A stretch of 64,000 nt of DNA from JAGQNT01 sp964426605 (lineage in GTDB: Bacteria > Patescibacteriota > Saccharimonadia > Saccharimonadales > UBA4665): contig CAYRQK010000001.1 in NCBI GenBank assembly GCA_964426605.1, forward strand, positions 434,001 to 498,000, read 5' to 3'. Both the position numbers and the translations under genes were made by a program. Shown one piece after another: positions 30,473 through 39,345 of this stretch (positions are counted from its first letter, which is position 1; each line of letters starts with the position of its first letter). The notes below the pieces were generated by a model that worked only from the letters and a program-made list of their open reading frames with translations, searched no databases and had not been told where the DNA came from.

Positions 30473-30862
30473 TTAGGCACTGCGCGCAAAGAAACCGTCA
30501 ATTTTTTCTTGCAACTCATGCATCGATGCGTTGGCCTTCACTACAAAATCGACAATGCCGTACTCGCGAGCCTCTTGTTCGTCGGACGGCTGGCTGAGAT
30601 TAGACAGCACCATGACGGGGATATCTGCGTAGGTAGGGTCAGCTTTGAGCACCTTGAGGACTTCGAAGCCGTTCATTTTGGGCATAATGAGATCGAGCAG
30701 AATAAGGTCGGGGCTAACTGTTGCCAGCTGCTGTAGCACTTCTTCGCCGTCGTGTGCCACGACAACCTTGTAGCCAGCGCGTTCCAGGCCATCCTTATAG
30801 GCGATAACGATAAATTGCTCGTCGTCAGCCAGTAGTAGTGTCTTTGTGTTCGATGGTTCCAT
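30473..30862 (-). CDS. Stand-alone response regulator receiver protein
   Basis: A CheY-like receiver of 129 residues. Acidic pair D13-D14 in LLADDEQF, phospho-acceptor Asp57 in LILLDLIMPKMNG, Ser/Thr position in VMVLSNLSQ, and Lys109 in FVVKANAS. No output domain is attached, so it must act by binding another protein. It lies 3 bases after the histidine kinase and 30 bases before the MscS gene. Direct control of a partner such as the channel is possible but not shown. Confidence 0.93.
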   Translation of the reverse strand: MEPSNTKTLLLADDEQFIVIAYKDGLERAGYKVVVAHDGEEVLQQLATVSPDLILLDLIMPKMNGFEVLKVLKADPTYADIPVMVLSNLSQPSDEQEAREYGIVDFVVKANASMHELQEKIDGFFARSA

Positions 30863-30865
30863 AGT

Positions 30866-31780
30866 TTATACCCGAGGTGACTTCCGCTTTTGTGTGGCCG
30901 TCATCCCTGTTAGGGGAATTATAACATGGAAGGTCGTACCCTTGTTCTCGGCACTCTCGTACCAGACATGGCCGCCACAGGTATCGACTATGCGCTTTAT
31001 GAGGTACAGACCCAAGCCCGACCCCTGGCCGATGACGTGCTTGGCATTATCAGCCCGGTAAAAACGCTTGAACAACTCCGGGTGGGCTGCTACCGGGATA
31101 CCTATGCCCGTATCGGCGACATCCAACTGATAGCCTTCGTTATTTTTCCCAAGTGTCACGGTTATGGTGCCGCCTTCTGGCGTGTAGTTGATGGCATTAC
31201 TCAGTAAGTTGTTGACAATCTGGCCGTACAAACTTGGCTCGATAGGCACGGTAGGCAAGTCCGGCTTGTCGAATAAAATGGTTAGCTTTTGCTGGCTGGC
31301 GAGCGGGGCAATCTGGTCAACGCTGCTGGCAACAATGTCTTCCATATGTGTTGGTTGTGGCTTGATGTCCAGCTGGCCCAATTCCAGACGAGACGTATTT
31401 AGAAAATCGCTGACCAGATCAATCATGCGACCCGTCGAAACCTCCACCATGCGCATATATTCGTGCTGCTTGTCGTTGAGCGGTCCCACTTGTTCATCGA
31501 GCAGCATCTCGACAAACAGGCGCATAGAGGTTAGTGGCGTACGCAACTGGTGCGACACCAGCGACACAAATTCATCCTTTGATTCTTCCAGTTCGTGATG
31601 GCGCGAGCGCAATGACCACCAAAATGCCCCGAACAGCATAAAGGCAAGGCCAATAAGGCTGACGATGAGTGCTTTTGCGGTAGGGTACTGTATGGCCAGG
31701 AAAAGGACTATCGCCGCCACACACAATATGAGCACGCCGAGTGCGTTGCTTGTGGTGGAGGTGAGTTCTTTGGGTCGCAT
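30866..31780 (-). CDS. Membrane histidine kinase
   Basis: A sensor kinase of 304 residues with two close membrane helices (about 13-31 and 37-55) and almost no outside loop, so it probably senses the membrane itself. The phospho-acceptor His77 is in FVSLVSHQLRTPLTSM. The ATPase domain has NNLLSNAINYTPEGG (N box), VADTGIGIP (G1), GQGSGLGLYLIKRI (G2) and GTTFHVIIPL. There is no HAMP or PAS domain. It is cotranscribed with the receiver protein and MscS. Confidence 0.94.
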   Translation of the reverse strand: MRPKELTSTTSNALGVLILCVAAIVLFLAIQYPTAKALIVSLIGLAFMLFGAFWWSLRSRHHELEESKDEFVSLVSHQLRTPLTSMRLFVEMLLDEQVGPLNDKQHEYMRMVEVSTGRMIDLVSDFLNTSRLELGQLDIKPQPTHMEDIVASSVDQIAPLASQQKLTILFDKPDLPTVPIEPSLYGQIVNNLLSNAINYTPEGGTITVTLGKNNEGYQLDVADTGIGIPVAAHPELFKRFYRADNAKHVIGQGSGLGLYLIKRIVDTCGGHVWYESAENKGTTFHVIIPLTGMTATQKRKSPRV

Positions 31781-31928
31781 CTGCGCCTACTATAGCAGTC
31801 TACCTCTCAAAAATCATTGGTAAAACATGAGCGTATTGATACAATATGGCTATTCGAATGTGGAGTTACGAGGAGCGCTCTAAAGAGATACTACTCCTCG
31901 CACTAACAAGATCAGGTGGGACAGGGTA

Positions 31929-33620
31929 ATGACACTGACAGATACTGAACTGGCGCAGGCGCTGACCGACCTGAAGTATTTGCCTACCCAGAAACTTGCC
32001 ACCGCCCGTACGGAAGCCAAGCGAGATCACGTCAGCCTGTACGACACCATCGTCCAGCACGACTACCTCAACGAAGATGAACTAGGGAAAGTCATCGCCT
32101 ACCACTACCAGTTGCCGTATATGTCGCTAGCTAGCGCTGATATCGCCGACTCGCTACTGCATTTGCTGCCTAAAAATGTGGCCGAGCAGTTCCAGACGGT
32201 ACCGTTTGAGCTGGCCGATGACGGCTTGCATATCGCCACTACCCAACCCGAGGCCATCGATCTATTTACCATGCTGACCAAAAAGGCCGGTGCCAAAAAC
32301 TACCGTCTGTCCTACACCAGTCAGTCGAGTATTCGCGCCGCGCTCTACTTGTACAAAGAGCAGCTGCAATCGGTATTTGATGAGCTCCTAGCCCAGGGAG
32401 GTAGCGGCACGGTACCAGTCGCAGTACTCGTCGATCAACTGTTCGAGTACGCCTACGAAACCCGGGCCAGTGACATCCATATCGAACCATTGCACAACGA
32501 AACTATCATTCGATTCCGCATCGACGGCGTACTGCACGACGAGGCGGCGTTCCCCAAGAAGCTACACGCCCAAATCGTTGCACGCCTAAAAGTCATCGCC
32601 CGTCTGCGCACCGACGAACACCTCAGCGCCCAAGACGGCCGGCTAAATCTGACCGCTGGGGGCGAAGAACTAACTGCCCGAATATCGATTGTACCAGTGG
32701 TCAACGGTGAGAAAGTTGTGATGCGGTTACTAGCCAAACACAGCCGGCAGTTCAGTCTAACAGACCTTGGCATGCACGACTCCGACCTCAAGCTCGTCAA
32801 AAAGGGCTTCAACCGCCCCTTCGGCATGATTCTCTCGACTGGCCCAACTGGTTCCGGCAAGACGACCACCATGTACTCCATCCTCAAGATCTTAAATACT
32901 CGGGCTCGCAATATCGCCACTATCGAAGACCCGGTGGAGTACGAGCTAGAAGGTATCAATCAGATTCAGGTCAACGCCAAAACCAACCTGACCTTTTCCG
33001 AGGGGCTGAGGTCACTACTGCGCCAAGATCCAGACATATTGTTCGTCGGCGAAATCCGTGACCAAGAAACCGCTGGCATTGCCATTAACGCGGCCATGAC
33101 CGGTCACCTGGTGCTCTCCACCATGCACACCAACGACGCTGCCACGACATTGCCACGACTCATCGACATGGACGTGGAACCCTTCTTGGCTGCCTCGACC
33201 ATCAATGTCATCATCGGCCAGCGGTTGGTGCGCCAAATATGCGAGCACTGCAAAGCCAGTATCGAACTAAGCAAAACCGCCAAGGGCTGGCAGGGTGACG
33301 CCGAGCAAGTAGGGCTACTAAACAGCTTGAATATCAAACTACTCAGTGACCATTTGGGCAAAAAGACACATGTCCGGGTCTACCGCGGTGTGGGCTGTAC
33401 AGCCTGCCACGACACCGGTTACCAAGGCCGGCTGGGCATATTTGAAGTCATGGAGATCACCCCGCCACTTGCCGCCCTGATTGTCGCTAAAGCCGATAGC
33501 GACAAACTGCTAGCTCAAGCCGAGAAAGACGGTATGTCCACCATGCTGGACGATGGCATGGAAAAGGTATTGACTGGCCAAACGACGTTGGCCGAAATCG
33601 TACGGGTAACGCAAGGATAG
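31929..33620 (+). CDS. pilB: Type IV pilus assembly ATPase PilB (GspE family)
   Basis: The hexameric ATPase that powers pilus extension. The 563 residues start with an MshEN-like domain (ALTDLKYLPTQKLATARTEA), then the core: GPTGSGKT (305-312) as Walker A, the Asp box IATIEDPVEYELEG, and the Walker B ILFVGEIRDQETAGIA. HLVLSTMHTNDAATTLPRL is the His box. The zinc site is CEHCKAS and CTACHDTGYQGR. All parts are intact. It is the first gene of the pilus operon, after GGTGGGACAGGG. No retraction ATPase (PilT) is in this window. Confidence 0.96.
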   Translation: MTLTDTELAQALTDLKYLPTQKLATARTEAKRDHVSLYDTIVQHDYLNEDELGKVIAYHYQLPYMSLASADIADSLLHLLPKNVAEQFQTVPFELADDGLHIATTQPEAIDLFTMLTKKAGAKNYRLSYTSQSSIRAALYLYKEQLQSVFDELLAQGGSGTVPVAVLVDQLFEYAYETRASDIHIEPLHNETIIRFRIDGVLHDEAAFPKKLHAQIVARLKVIARLRTDEHLSAQDGRLNLTAGGEELTARISIVPVVNGEKVVMRLLAKHSRQFSLTDLGMHDSDLKLVKKGFNRPFGMILSTGPTGSGKTTTMYSILKILNTRARNIATIEDPVEYELEGINQIQVNAKTNLTFSEGLRSLLRQDPDILFVGEIRDQETAGIAINAAMTGHLVLSTMHTNDAATTLPRLIDMDVEPFLAASTINVIIGQRLVRQICEHCKASIELSKTAKGWQGDAEQVGLLNSLNIKLLSDHLGKKTHVRVYRGVGCTACHDTGYQGRLGIFEVMEITPPLAALIVAKADSDKLLAQAEKDGMSTMLDDGMEKVLTGQTTLAEIVRVTQG

Positions 33621-33629
33621 GAAGAAATA

Positions 33630-34682
33630 ATGGCAGCAAAAATCCGGCTCAAACCCAAAGATCGCCTGACGCTGCTCAGTGACCTTGGAACCATGCTAAC
33701 GGCCGGCATCCCCATCTTGGAAGCAGTCGACTCGTTGCGACACGATGCCAAGGGCAACTTCCGGCGAGTGCTACACCGCCTGTACCGAGGACTGAGTAAC
33801 GGCGAGCCACTATCACGCGTCATGGGGCGCATGCCCGACGCCTTTGACCCGATTACTATCAACCTCATCCGCGCCGCCGAAGCTGGCGGAACACTCGAGG
33901 AAACCCTGCAGGACATTGTCGCCTCCACCAAAAAGGAAATCGCTTTCAGCGATACCATTCGTACAGCTACCATCTACCCTATCTTTGTGATGGCTGTATT
34001 TTTCGGCATTGTGTTACTGATGCTGACATTTGTCATTCCGCGCATCGCCAAAGTGTTCTTGAGTTTGCGCGTGCATATCCCGACCGTGACACGCATAACC
34101 ATGACTGCCTCCGATTTCTTCGTGCAGCACTGGCTACTTATCATGGCCGGACTCATAGTGTTCATCATTGTGGCTGTGACGTTCTTTCGTTCACACCGCC
34201 GAGCCATCATCCGACTCATCTTGAGTCTGCCTGGCATGCGTCGACTGGGCACCAATATCGATCTGACGCGCTTCACACGCAGCCTCAGTTTGCTCATGCA
34301 CGCCGGCGTACCAGTAGAAGAAGCTCTGCGATTGAGTGCTGACGTAGTGCAGCGGAAGGACCTGGGTGCCATCGTCGCCAAGATGCGCCGCGATGTCACA
34401 GCCGGACTGCCACTGTCGCAGCACCTGCGCAGTACCGACGGTATCGTACCCGTGATCATGGCGAGGTCCATCGAGACCGCCGAGACTTCTGGCACGCTCG
34501 AAAAGACATTGCAACAATTAGCTGAATACTTTGACAATGAGGTCAATGAGACTCTCAAAGTGCTAACTAGTCTACTGGAACCAATCCTCATACTCGTTGT
34601 CGGAATAATGGTCGGGTTGTTGATGATTACCATCATCGCGCCAATTTATAATATGATATCGCAAATATCACCGAAGACGTAG
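33630..34682 (+). CDS. pilC: Type IV pilus platform protein PilC (GspF family)
   Basis: The inner-membrane platform that carries the pilus base. The 350 residues contain two GspF domains, each with helices ending in a membrane segment: first half LLSDLGTMLTAGIPILEAVD and LIRAAEAGGTLEETLQDI; second half FTRSLSLLMHAGVPVEEALR and SIETAETSGTLEKTLQQL. Membrane helices at about 115-140, 165-185 and 320-345. The order after pilB is standard. GGAAG precedes the ATG. Confidence 0.95.
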   Translation: MAAKIRLKPKDRLTLLSDLGTMLTAGIPILEAVDSLRHDAKGNFRRVLHRLYRGLSNGEPLSRVMGRMPDAFDPITINLIRAAEAGGTLEETLQDIVASTKKEIAFSDTIRTATIYPIFVMAVFFGIVLLMLTFVIPRIAKVFLSLRVHIPTVTRITMTASDFFVQHWLLIMAGLIVFIIVAVTFFRSHRRAIIRLILSLPGMRRLGTNIDLTRFTRSLSLLMHAGVPVEEALRLSADVVQRKDLGAIVAKMRRDVTAGLPLSQHLRSTDGIVPVIMARSIETAETSGTLEKTLQQLAEYFDNEVNETLKVLTSLLEPILILVVGIMVGLLMITIIAPIYNMISQISPKT

Positions 34683-34690
34683 GGAGTCCC

Positions 34691-35167
34691 ATGAAACGAC
34701 ATGTGAGCCCTGGTTTTACCCTCGTCGAGCTACTCGTCGTCATGGCGATCAGTATTGTTCTGTTCGGTCTTATCAGCATCAACTTGGGGCAAACACAAAC
34801 ATCTAGCTCGCTGGCCAGCGTCACCGACACGCTGTTGTCCGATATCAAGCGCCAGCAGTTGGACGCCATGGCCGGTAGTGTAGGTAGTGCTAGTAGTCAG
34901 CAGCCGCAAGGTATCTACGTACAATCCAGTAGTTACACACTGTTTGCCGGCTCGAGTTATAGCGCCAGCGACGGCAACAATTTTGTGGTGAATGCACCAA
35001 CGAATGTCACTTTCGGTACTTCGTTTGGCAGCTCGCAGGTGGTATTTGGTAAAGGCAGCGGGGAAGTTCAAGGCTTTTCGGGCACCAACAACACCATCAC
35101 CGTCACCACGACGGGTGGCACACGCACCATAACCGTTGGCCGGCTCGGAGCGGTCAGTACAACCTGA
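34691..35167 (+). CDS. Minor pilin (GspH/FimT-like)
   Basis: A type IV pilin-like protein of 158 residues. The leader MKRHVSPG is cleaved before FTLVELLVVMAISIVLFGLI, with the conserved Glu5 of mature pilin. The globular part is Ser/Gly-rich and beta-type (GSGEVQGFSGTNNTITVTTT). Lacks cysteines. Likely a priming minor pilin. It ends with the base that starts the next gene. Confidence 0.92.
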   Translation: MKRHVSPGFTLVELLVVMAISIVLFGLISINLGQTQTSSSLASVTDTLLSDIKRQQLDAMAGSVGSASSQQPQGIYVQSSSYTLFAGSSYSASDGNNFVVNAPTNVTFGTSFGSSQVVFGKGSGEVQGFSGTNNTITVTTTGGTRTITVGRLGAVSTT

Positions 35168-37074
35168 TGGTCTGGCATATTCACAAAGGGCAGCGTGGTG
35201 CCACACTAGTCGAGGTGTTGGTTGCAATTGCACTCACCGGCATCATGCTACCGGCGCTAGCCACCGCACTCGTGACAGCCCATGCCAGCCGACCAACCAC
35301 GATTCAGCAGCTACAGGCGGCTAGCCTTGTAAGGGAAGCCCAGGAAGCCGTTCGATCAGTCCGCGAAAAGGGCTGGAGTAACGTTGCCACCGACGGCATA
35401 TACCACCCAGTGATTAGTGGCAGCTCGTGGGCACTCACCACTGGCAGCGAAACCATTGGCAATCTCAACCGTCAGATTGTCATCAGTACGCCTCAGCGCA
35501 ATAGTGCGGGCACTATCGTGGCCAGTGGCGGCACTAGCGACCCCTCAACCAAACACGTAGTGATTACCGTGTCGTGGACGACGCCCTACAACAATTCGGT
35601 GTCCACCGATAGCTACCTGACTCGATGGCAAAATAACACCGTCTGGAGCCAAGCTACTCAGGCTGACTTTACGGCCGGCACACTAACTAACACTTGCGCG
35701 ACGACCATCTGTGATACCAATCTCAACTTCCAGAGCAACTCGGTCCAGTTACAAGATTCACCAGCCACCTGGCAACTACCAAGTGTCTACGGCGGTTATG
35801 ATGTCGCAGGCAGCGTGGCTGGTAACGACGTATATGTTGCCACCATCGGCAGTACGCCGTATGCCTTCGTCGGCTATTCGGGCGGCCTGGCAATCGTCAA
35901 TATTAGTAACCCGGCCGCACCGACGCTCACCAGCACCTACACAACCAGCGCAGCAGTCAACGGTGTATTCGTTAGCGGCAACTACGCCTACCTGGCCACT
36001 TCGATCACGACCGCCCAGCTGACCATCGTCAACGTCACTAACCCAGCCGCACCGACGCTCACCGACGCGTTCCGCATTACCGACAACTCCAACTCGGCTG
36101 CTATAGCCGTCTACGTATCAGGGAACTATGCCTATGTCGTCAAAAATAAAGTCACCCAGGCGCTGGGCGGTCTGCTCGGTAATCAGTACGGAGAGTTCAA
36201 CGTTATCAACATCTCCAATCCGGCCAATCCCTCGATCAGTGATTACCTCTACTTGAACGGTAATTGCGCCAATGTCTGGGTTAGCGGCAACTACGCCTAT
36301 GTGGCTGATGCGATAAGTAATAAGCAGCTTACGGTCGTCAATGTATCCACCCCGACAAACATCAGCTCCGCTGCCACAGTCAACTTGGGCGCCAACGCTA
36401 GCAGCGTAGTGATAAGTGGCACCACCGCCTATATTGCCACCGCCAACAATACGTCGACGGGGGAAGTCCGAGTCTATAACGTCGCCAGCCCAACATCACC
36501 AGCCTCACTGGGCAGCTACGAAATTGGCGGCGACGCCACCGGCCTTGGCCTAGACACCGCAAATCCAACGTACCTTGCCGTTACGACCTCAGTTGCCAAC
36601 AAACAGTTAGCAATACTCAATGTGGCAACGCCGTCTGCGCCAAGTCTGGTTAACAACATCGCGCTCGGTGGCAATGGCAACAGTGTCAAAATATTCGGCA
36701 GCTATGCCTACGTCGGCACCGCTGACACATCCAAGGAGCTCACGGTAATCTATTCCGGTTATCGGCCCAGCGGCACATTCGAATCGAGCACCTTTGATCC
36801 GGGTGTCAATGTCGGTTATAGCCACCTGGACTTTGCCAGCTCGGTGCCCAGCGGGTCGACATTGAGACTGCAAGTGGCCGCTAATAACACCGGCTCCGGC
36901 TGGAATTACGTCGGACCCGATGGCACGGCCAGCACATATTACACCACACCTGGCAGCACTCCGCTCAGCGTCGCTAGCAACCGATATTTCCGCTACAAAG
37001 CCTACCTCACTCCGACCGGCAACGGTCAGCAAACCCCAGTTTTGCAAGATACGGTGGTAAATTACTCGCCATGA
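35167..37074 (+). CDS. Large minor pilin with LVIVD beta-propeller repeats
   Basis: A protein of 635 residues joining a pilin-type N-terminus (GATLVEVLVAIALTGIMLPA, cleavage after Gly) to a long exported body. Residues about 215-530 hold at least six repeats of the LVIVD type (PF08309), seen as GLAIVNISNPAAPTLTSTYT, LTIVNVTNPAAPTLTDAF, FNVINISNPANPSISDYL, LTVVNVSTPTNISSA and related lines. Alternating lines read VSGNYAYLATS and VSGNYAYVADA. Such repeats form a beta-propeller. The C-terminal part is a beta domain. This would sit at the pilus tip as an adhesin (inference). The reading frame is intact. Confidence 0.9.
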   Translation: MVWHIHKGQRGATLVEVLVAIALTGIMLPALATALVTAHASRPTTIQQLQAASLVREAQEAVRSVREKGWSNVATDGIYHPVISGSSWALTTGSETIGNLNRQIVISTPQRNSAGTIVASGGTSDPSTKHVVITVSWTTPYNNSVSTDSYLTRWQNNTVWSQATQADFTAGTLTNTCATTICDTNLNFQSNSVQLQDSPATWQLPSVYGGYDVAGSVAGNDVYVATIGSTPYAFVGYSGGLAIVNISNPAAPTLTSTYTTSAAVNGVFVSGNYAYLATSITTAQLTIVNVTNPAAPTLTDAFRITDNSNSAAIAVYVSGNYAYVVKNKVTQALGGLLGNQYGEFNVINISNPANPSISDYLYLNGNCANVWVSGNYAYVADAISNKQLTVVNVSTPTNISSAATVNLGANASSVVISGTTAYIATANNTSTGEVRVYNVASPTSPASLGSYEIGGDATGLGLDTANPTYLAVTTSVANKQLAILNVATPSAPSLVNNIALGGNGNSVKIFGSYAYVGTADTSKELTVIYSGYRPSGTFESSTFDPGVNVGYSHLDFASSVPSGSTLRLQVAANNTGSGWNYVGPDGTASTYYTTPGSTPLSVASNRYFRYKAYLTPTGNGQQTPVLQDTVVNYSP

Positions 37075-37571
37075 TGCGTATACGTACACTTGGTCAAAAA
37101 GGCGTCACATTTGTCGAGCTGCTAGTCGTTATGGGCATGCTGGCTGTTTTCCTAACGGTGATCGTCACCATTTTCACGGCCGCAGTTGATACCCAGAGCC
37201 AAAGTCAGGGCTACTCGGCAACCTTAAGTGGCGGTCGCTTCATAACGGTCCGGCTCGACTATGATATCGCTCGAGCCAGCGCCATCAGTGCGCCAGCAAG
37301 CCTCGGTGCCACCAGTCCCAATATGGTCATGACTATCAACGGCACAACATACACCTACACTGTCAACGGCGGGGTACTACAGCTGACTGATGGTGGCGGC
37401 ACAGCCAATCTGAGCGATGCCAATGTCACCGTATCGGCCCTCAATTTCCAGCGCCTCGGCAACAGCGGCGGCAAAGAGACCATCCGCTACACATTCACAC
37501 TCACGAGCACCGCTGCTTCGGGTAGCGGCAAAGACACCAAAACCTACACAAGTACCGTGGAGCGTCGCTGA
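37071..37571 (+). CDS. Minor pilin (GspJ/PilW-like)
   Basis: A 166-residue pilin-like protein. The leader ends KG before VTFVELLVVMGMLAVFLTVI, with Glu5 conserved. The rest is a beta-type globular domain (MTINGTTYTYTVNGGVLQLT). It overlaps the end of the propeller pilin by ATGA, so they are made together. Another minor pilin follows. Confidence 0.9.
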   Translation: MMRIRTLGQKGVTFVELLVVMGMLAVFLTVIVTIFTAAVDTQSQSQGYSATLSGGRFITVRLDYDIARASAISAPASLGATSPNMVMTINGTTYTYTVNGGVLQLTDGGGTANLSDANVTVSALNFQRLGNSGGKETIRYTFTLTSTAASGSGKDTKTYTSTVERR

Positions 37572-37606
37572 TCATGAAATACAAAGGACAGAAGATGGGA
37601 GACAAC

Positions 37607-37774
37607 GGTCGTCATTACGACCGAGTTACGCACATGAGTGCCAGACGCGATTTCTTCTCGAGGAGCACCAAGAAGTCGTACAAGATGTACGACGACTGTG
37701 CACCGCAGAGAAAAATCGTGACTGGTGCCATGAACATTGACCTGCCAACCAGCTCTGCTGGTTGGCAGGTCAAT
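37607..37774 (+). repeat. Three consecutive perfect hairpins in front of the PilX-like gene
   Basis: GGTCGT-CATT-ACGACC (37607-37622), GTCGTACA-AGA-TGTACGAC (37675-37693) and an 18-base-pair perfect stem, ATTGACCTGCCAACCAGC with its complement around TCT (37736-37774). They fill most of the 200 bases between the GspJ-like stop and the conserved part of the next pilin gene. This may be a structured leader in the mRNA or an inserted element. Confidence 0.75.
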
Positions 37775-38152
37775 GTGGTGCGTAGCTCGGACGGTCAAAC
37801 CCTCATCGCGCTACTGATATTCATGATCTTGGCTATTACCATCACCACAACTGCCGCTGCTATTACTATTATTAATACCCAGAGCAACAGCAGTTACGTC
37901 AATGGTCAAGCCGCACTATCCAATGCCGAAGCAGGTATAGAGAACGCTCTGTTGCAGCTGGAACGCAATAACAACTACAGTGGTGAAACCATGACGCTCG
38001 GTAGTGGCAGCGTAGTCGTCGCAGTCAGTGGCAGTACCACCAAAACCATCACTGCCATTGGCACCGCTGGTACCAATAAGCGTACCGTGACGGCTACTGC
38101 GACCATCAGCAATACTGCCGTGACCGAAACCAGCTGGAGCGAAACACCGTAG
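37775..38152 (+). CDS. Minor pilin (PilX/GspK-like)
   Basis: A pilin-like protein whose conserved part begins RSSDGQTLIALLIFMILAIT, with possible cleavage after Gly. The Glu5 position is Ala, as in some PilX/GspK proteins. NAEAGIENALLQLERNNNYS is the 'AE.G...a' helix typical of PilX. The frame is open upstream to ATG 37574, which would add 67 basic residues unlike any pilin leader and encoded across three perfect hairpins. I therefore prefer GTG 37775 or 37778 as start. If the long form is real, it is a very unusual prepilin. Confidence 0.72.
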   Translation: MVRSSDGQTLIALLIFMILAITITTTAAAITIINTQSNSSYVNGQAALSNAEAGIENALLQLERNNNYSGETMTLGSGSVVVAVSGSTTKTITAIGTAGTNKRTVTATATISNTAVTETSWSETP

Positions 38153-38154
38153 GT

Positions 38155-38160
38155 TATACT
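38155..38160 (+). promoter_or_regulatory. -10 box for the 38167 gene
   Basis: TATACT at 38155-38160, ending 6 bases before the ATG at 38167. The gene can thus be transcribed apart from the pilin operon. Confidence 0.6.
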
Positions 38161-38166
38161 AAGCTT

Positions 38167-38712
38167 ATGTTTAAACCGAACACACTGGTTTTTATTCGTC
38201 GCAGCGGACTTATCGTGGCAGGCAAGCGTATCAGCCCGACCCGACTCACGTTTGGCGCCAAGCAAGTCAATAATCTCGAAATTCTCGACAACACAGGCCT
38301 CAGCGAACAATGTCAGGCATTTTTTTCAGATCAAGGCTTCAGACATAAACGCGTACTCGTCGTTCTCGACCACGATATTATCTTCGAGAAAACGCTCGCC
38401 GCCGACGAAATGGGCAATCGAGCTGAGATCCTTGATCAATTTATCGCCGCTATGCCATTCGAGGCCGGCAAGCGCGCCTACGTAACTGTCACCACGCGTG
38501 GCGATGTCCGTCTATATGCGACTAATTACGAGCTATACTCCATCATCACCGCCGCACTCGAGGCTACAGGAGTCAGCAAAATTACTGCCGTTACCCCTGT
38601 TAACTTGTACGGACTTGAACCTGGCAGACCTCTCAACGATATTGTTGCCAAGCTACTCAAAGACGCCACCATTCGCAAGCAAGCCGACTTCGCCGACTGC
38701 GAACCAGTGTAG
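38167..38712 (+). CDS. Uncharacterised protein in the pilus cluster
   Basis: A soluble protein of 181 residues. The first part FKPNTLVFIRRSGLIVAGKR and later RVLVVLDHDIIFEKTLAADE suggest a small actin-like or PilM-like fold fragment ('vliVLs...vf.k.l..d'). YELYSIITAALEATGVSKIT resembles the end of a PilM subdomain. It is too short for complete PilM (about 350). I do not assign a function. Its place between minor pilins and the major pilins suggests a role in assembly. Confidence 0.68.
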   Translation: MFKPNTLVFIRRSGLIVAGKRISPTRLTFGAKQVNNLEILDNTGLSEQCQAFFSDQGFRHKRVLVVLDHDIIFEKTLAADEMGNRAEILDQFIAAMPFEAGKRAYVTVTTRGDVRLYATNYELYSIITAALEATGVSKITAVTPVNLYGLEPGRPLNDIVAKLLKDATIRKQADFADCEPV

Positions 38713-38818
38713 ATAAGAAATTAGACAAACGTTGTCATTGTTACATCTTAAGTGTTATTGACATACGTGCCTCACTGACCGATGATGTAAGCATTAACGT
38801 AAAAAGGTTATGCTAATT

Positions 38819-39334
38819 ATGAAGTTACCTATTATCAACCGTGTCCAAAAAGCAAACCAGGGTGGGTTTACGCTTATCGAGCTCCTTGTAGTCATCGGTA
38901 TTCTAGCCATCTTGCTTGCCATAACATTAATTGCGCTTAACCCGAATCAGCACTTCCAGGGTGCTCGTAACGCACAACGCTCGTCGAACGTCAGCGAAAT
39001 ACTAAACGCTATCTATGAGTACCAGGCTCAAAACAGTGGTAATCTACCACCAAGTGTCAACGGTACTATTGCTGCAGATTCACCGCTTGCCAAGCACACA
39101 CCAACAGTGGTAGGTGAAGTTGACCTCTGTAGCGACCTTGTTCCGGCATACATCGCTGACCTGCCAATGGACCCAAGCGAGGCAGCACCTTCTGGCGGTT
39201 CAACCCCTTGTGCAGCCGCAACTACCGACTACAACACCGGATACACCATCAGCAAGACAACGGGTGGTCGCTTCACTATCAGTGCGCCATCAACAGAGCC
39301 AACTGGTGCACCAGCAATCTCGGTAACACGATAG
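38819..39334 (+). CDS. Type IV pilin (paralogue 1)
   Basis: A 171-residue prepilin with leader MKLPIINRVQKANQGG cut before FTLIELLVVIGILAILLAIT, Glu5 present. The next part, LIALNPNQHFQGARNAQRSS, is nearly identical in paralogue 2. CSDLVPAYIADLPMDPSEAA and a later Cys (TPCAAATT) form the D-loop cysteine pair. The usual place for a disulfide is thus kept. An AAAAAGG site precedes an ATG at 38810 (three codons earlier) and this ATG; either may be used. Probably a main pilus subunit. Confidence 0.93.
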   Translation: MKLPIINRVQKANQGGFTLIELLVVIGILAILLAITLIALNPNQHFQGARNAQRSSNVSEILNAIYEYQAQNSGNLPPSVNGTIAADSPLAKHTPTVVGEVDLCSDLVPAYIADLPMDPSEAAPSGGSTPCAAATTDYNTGYTISKTTGGRFTISAPSTEPTGAPAISVTR

Positions 39335-39345
39335 GTTGATGATAT

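Noticed and set aside
37574..37774. 67-residue N-terminal extension of the PilX-like pilin as a real protein part
   Set aside because: It would move the prepilin cleavage site deep inside and is encoded over three perfect hairpins. A GTG start after them is more likely, though not proven.
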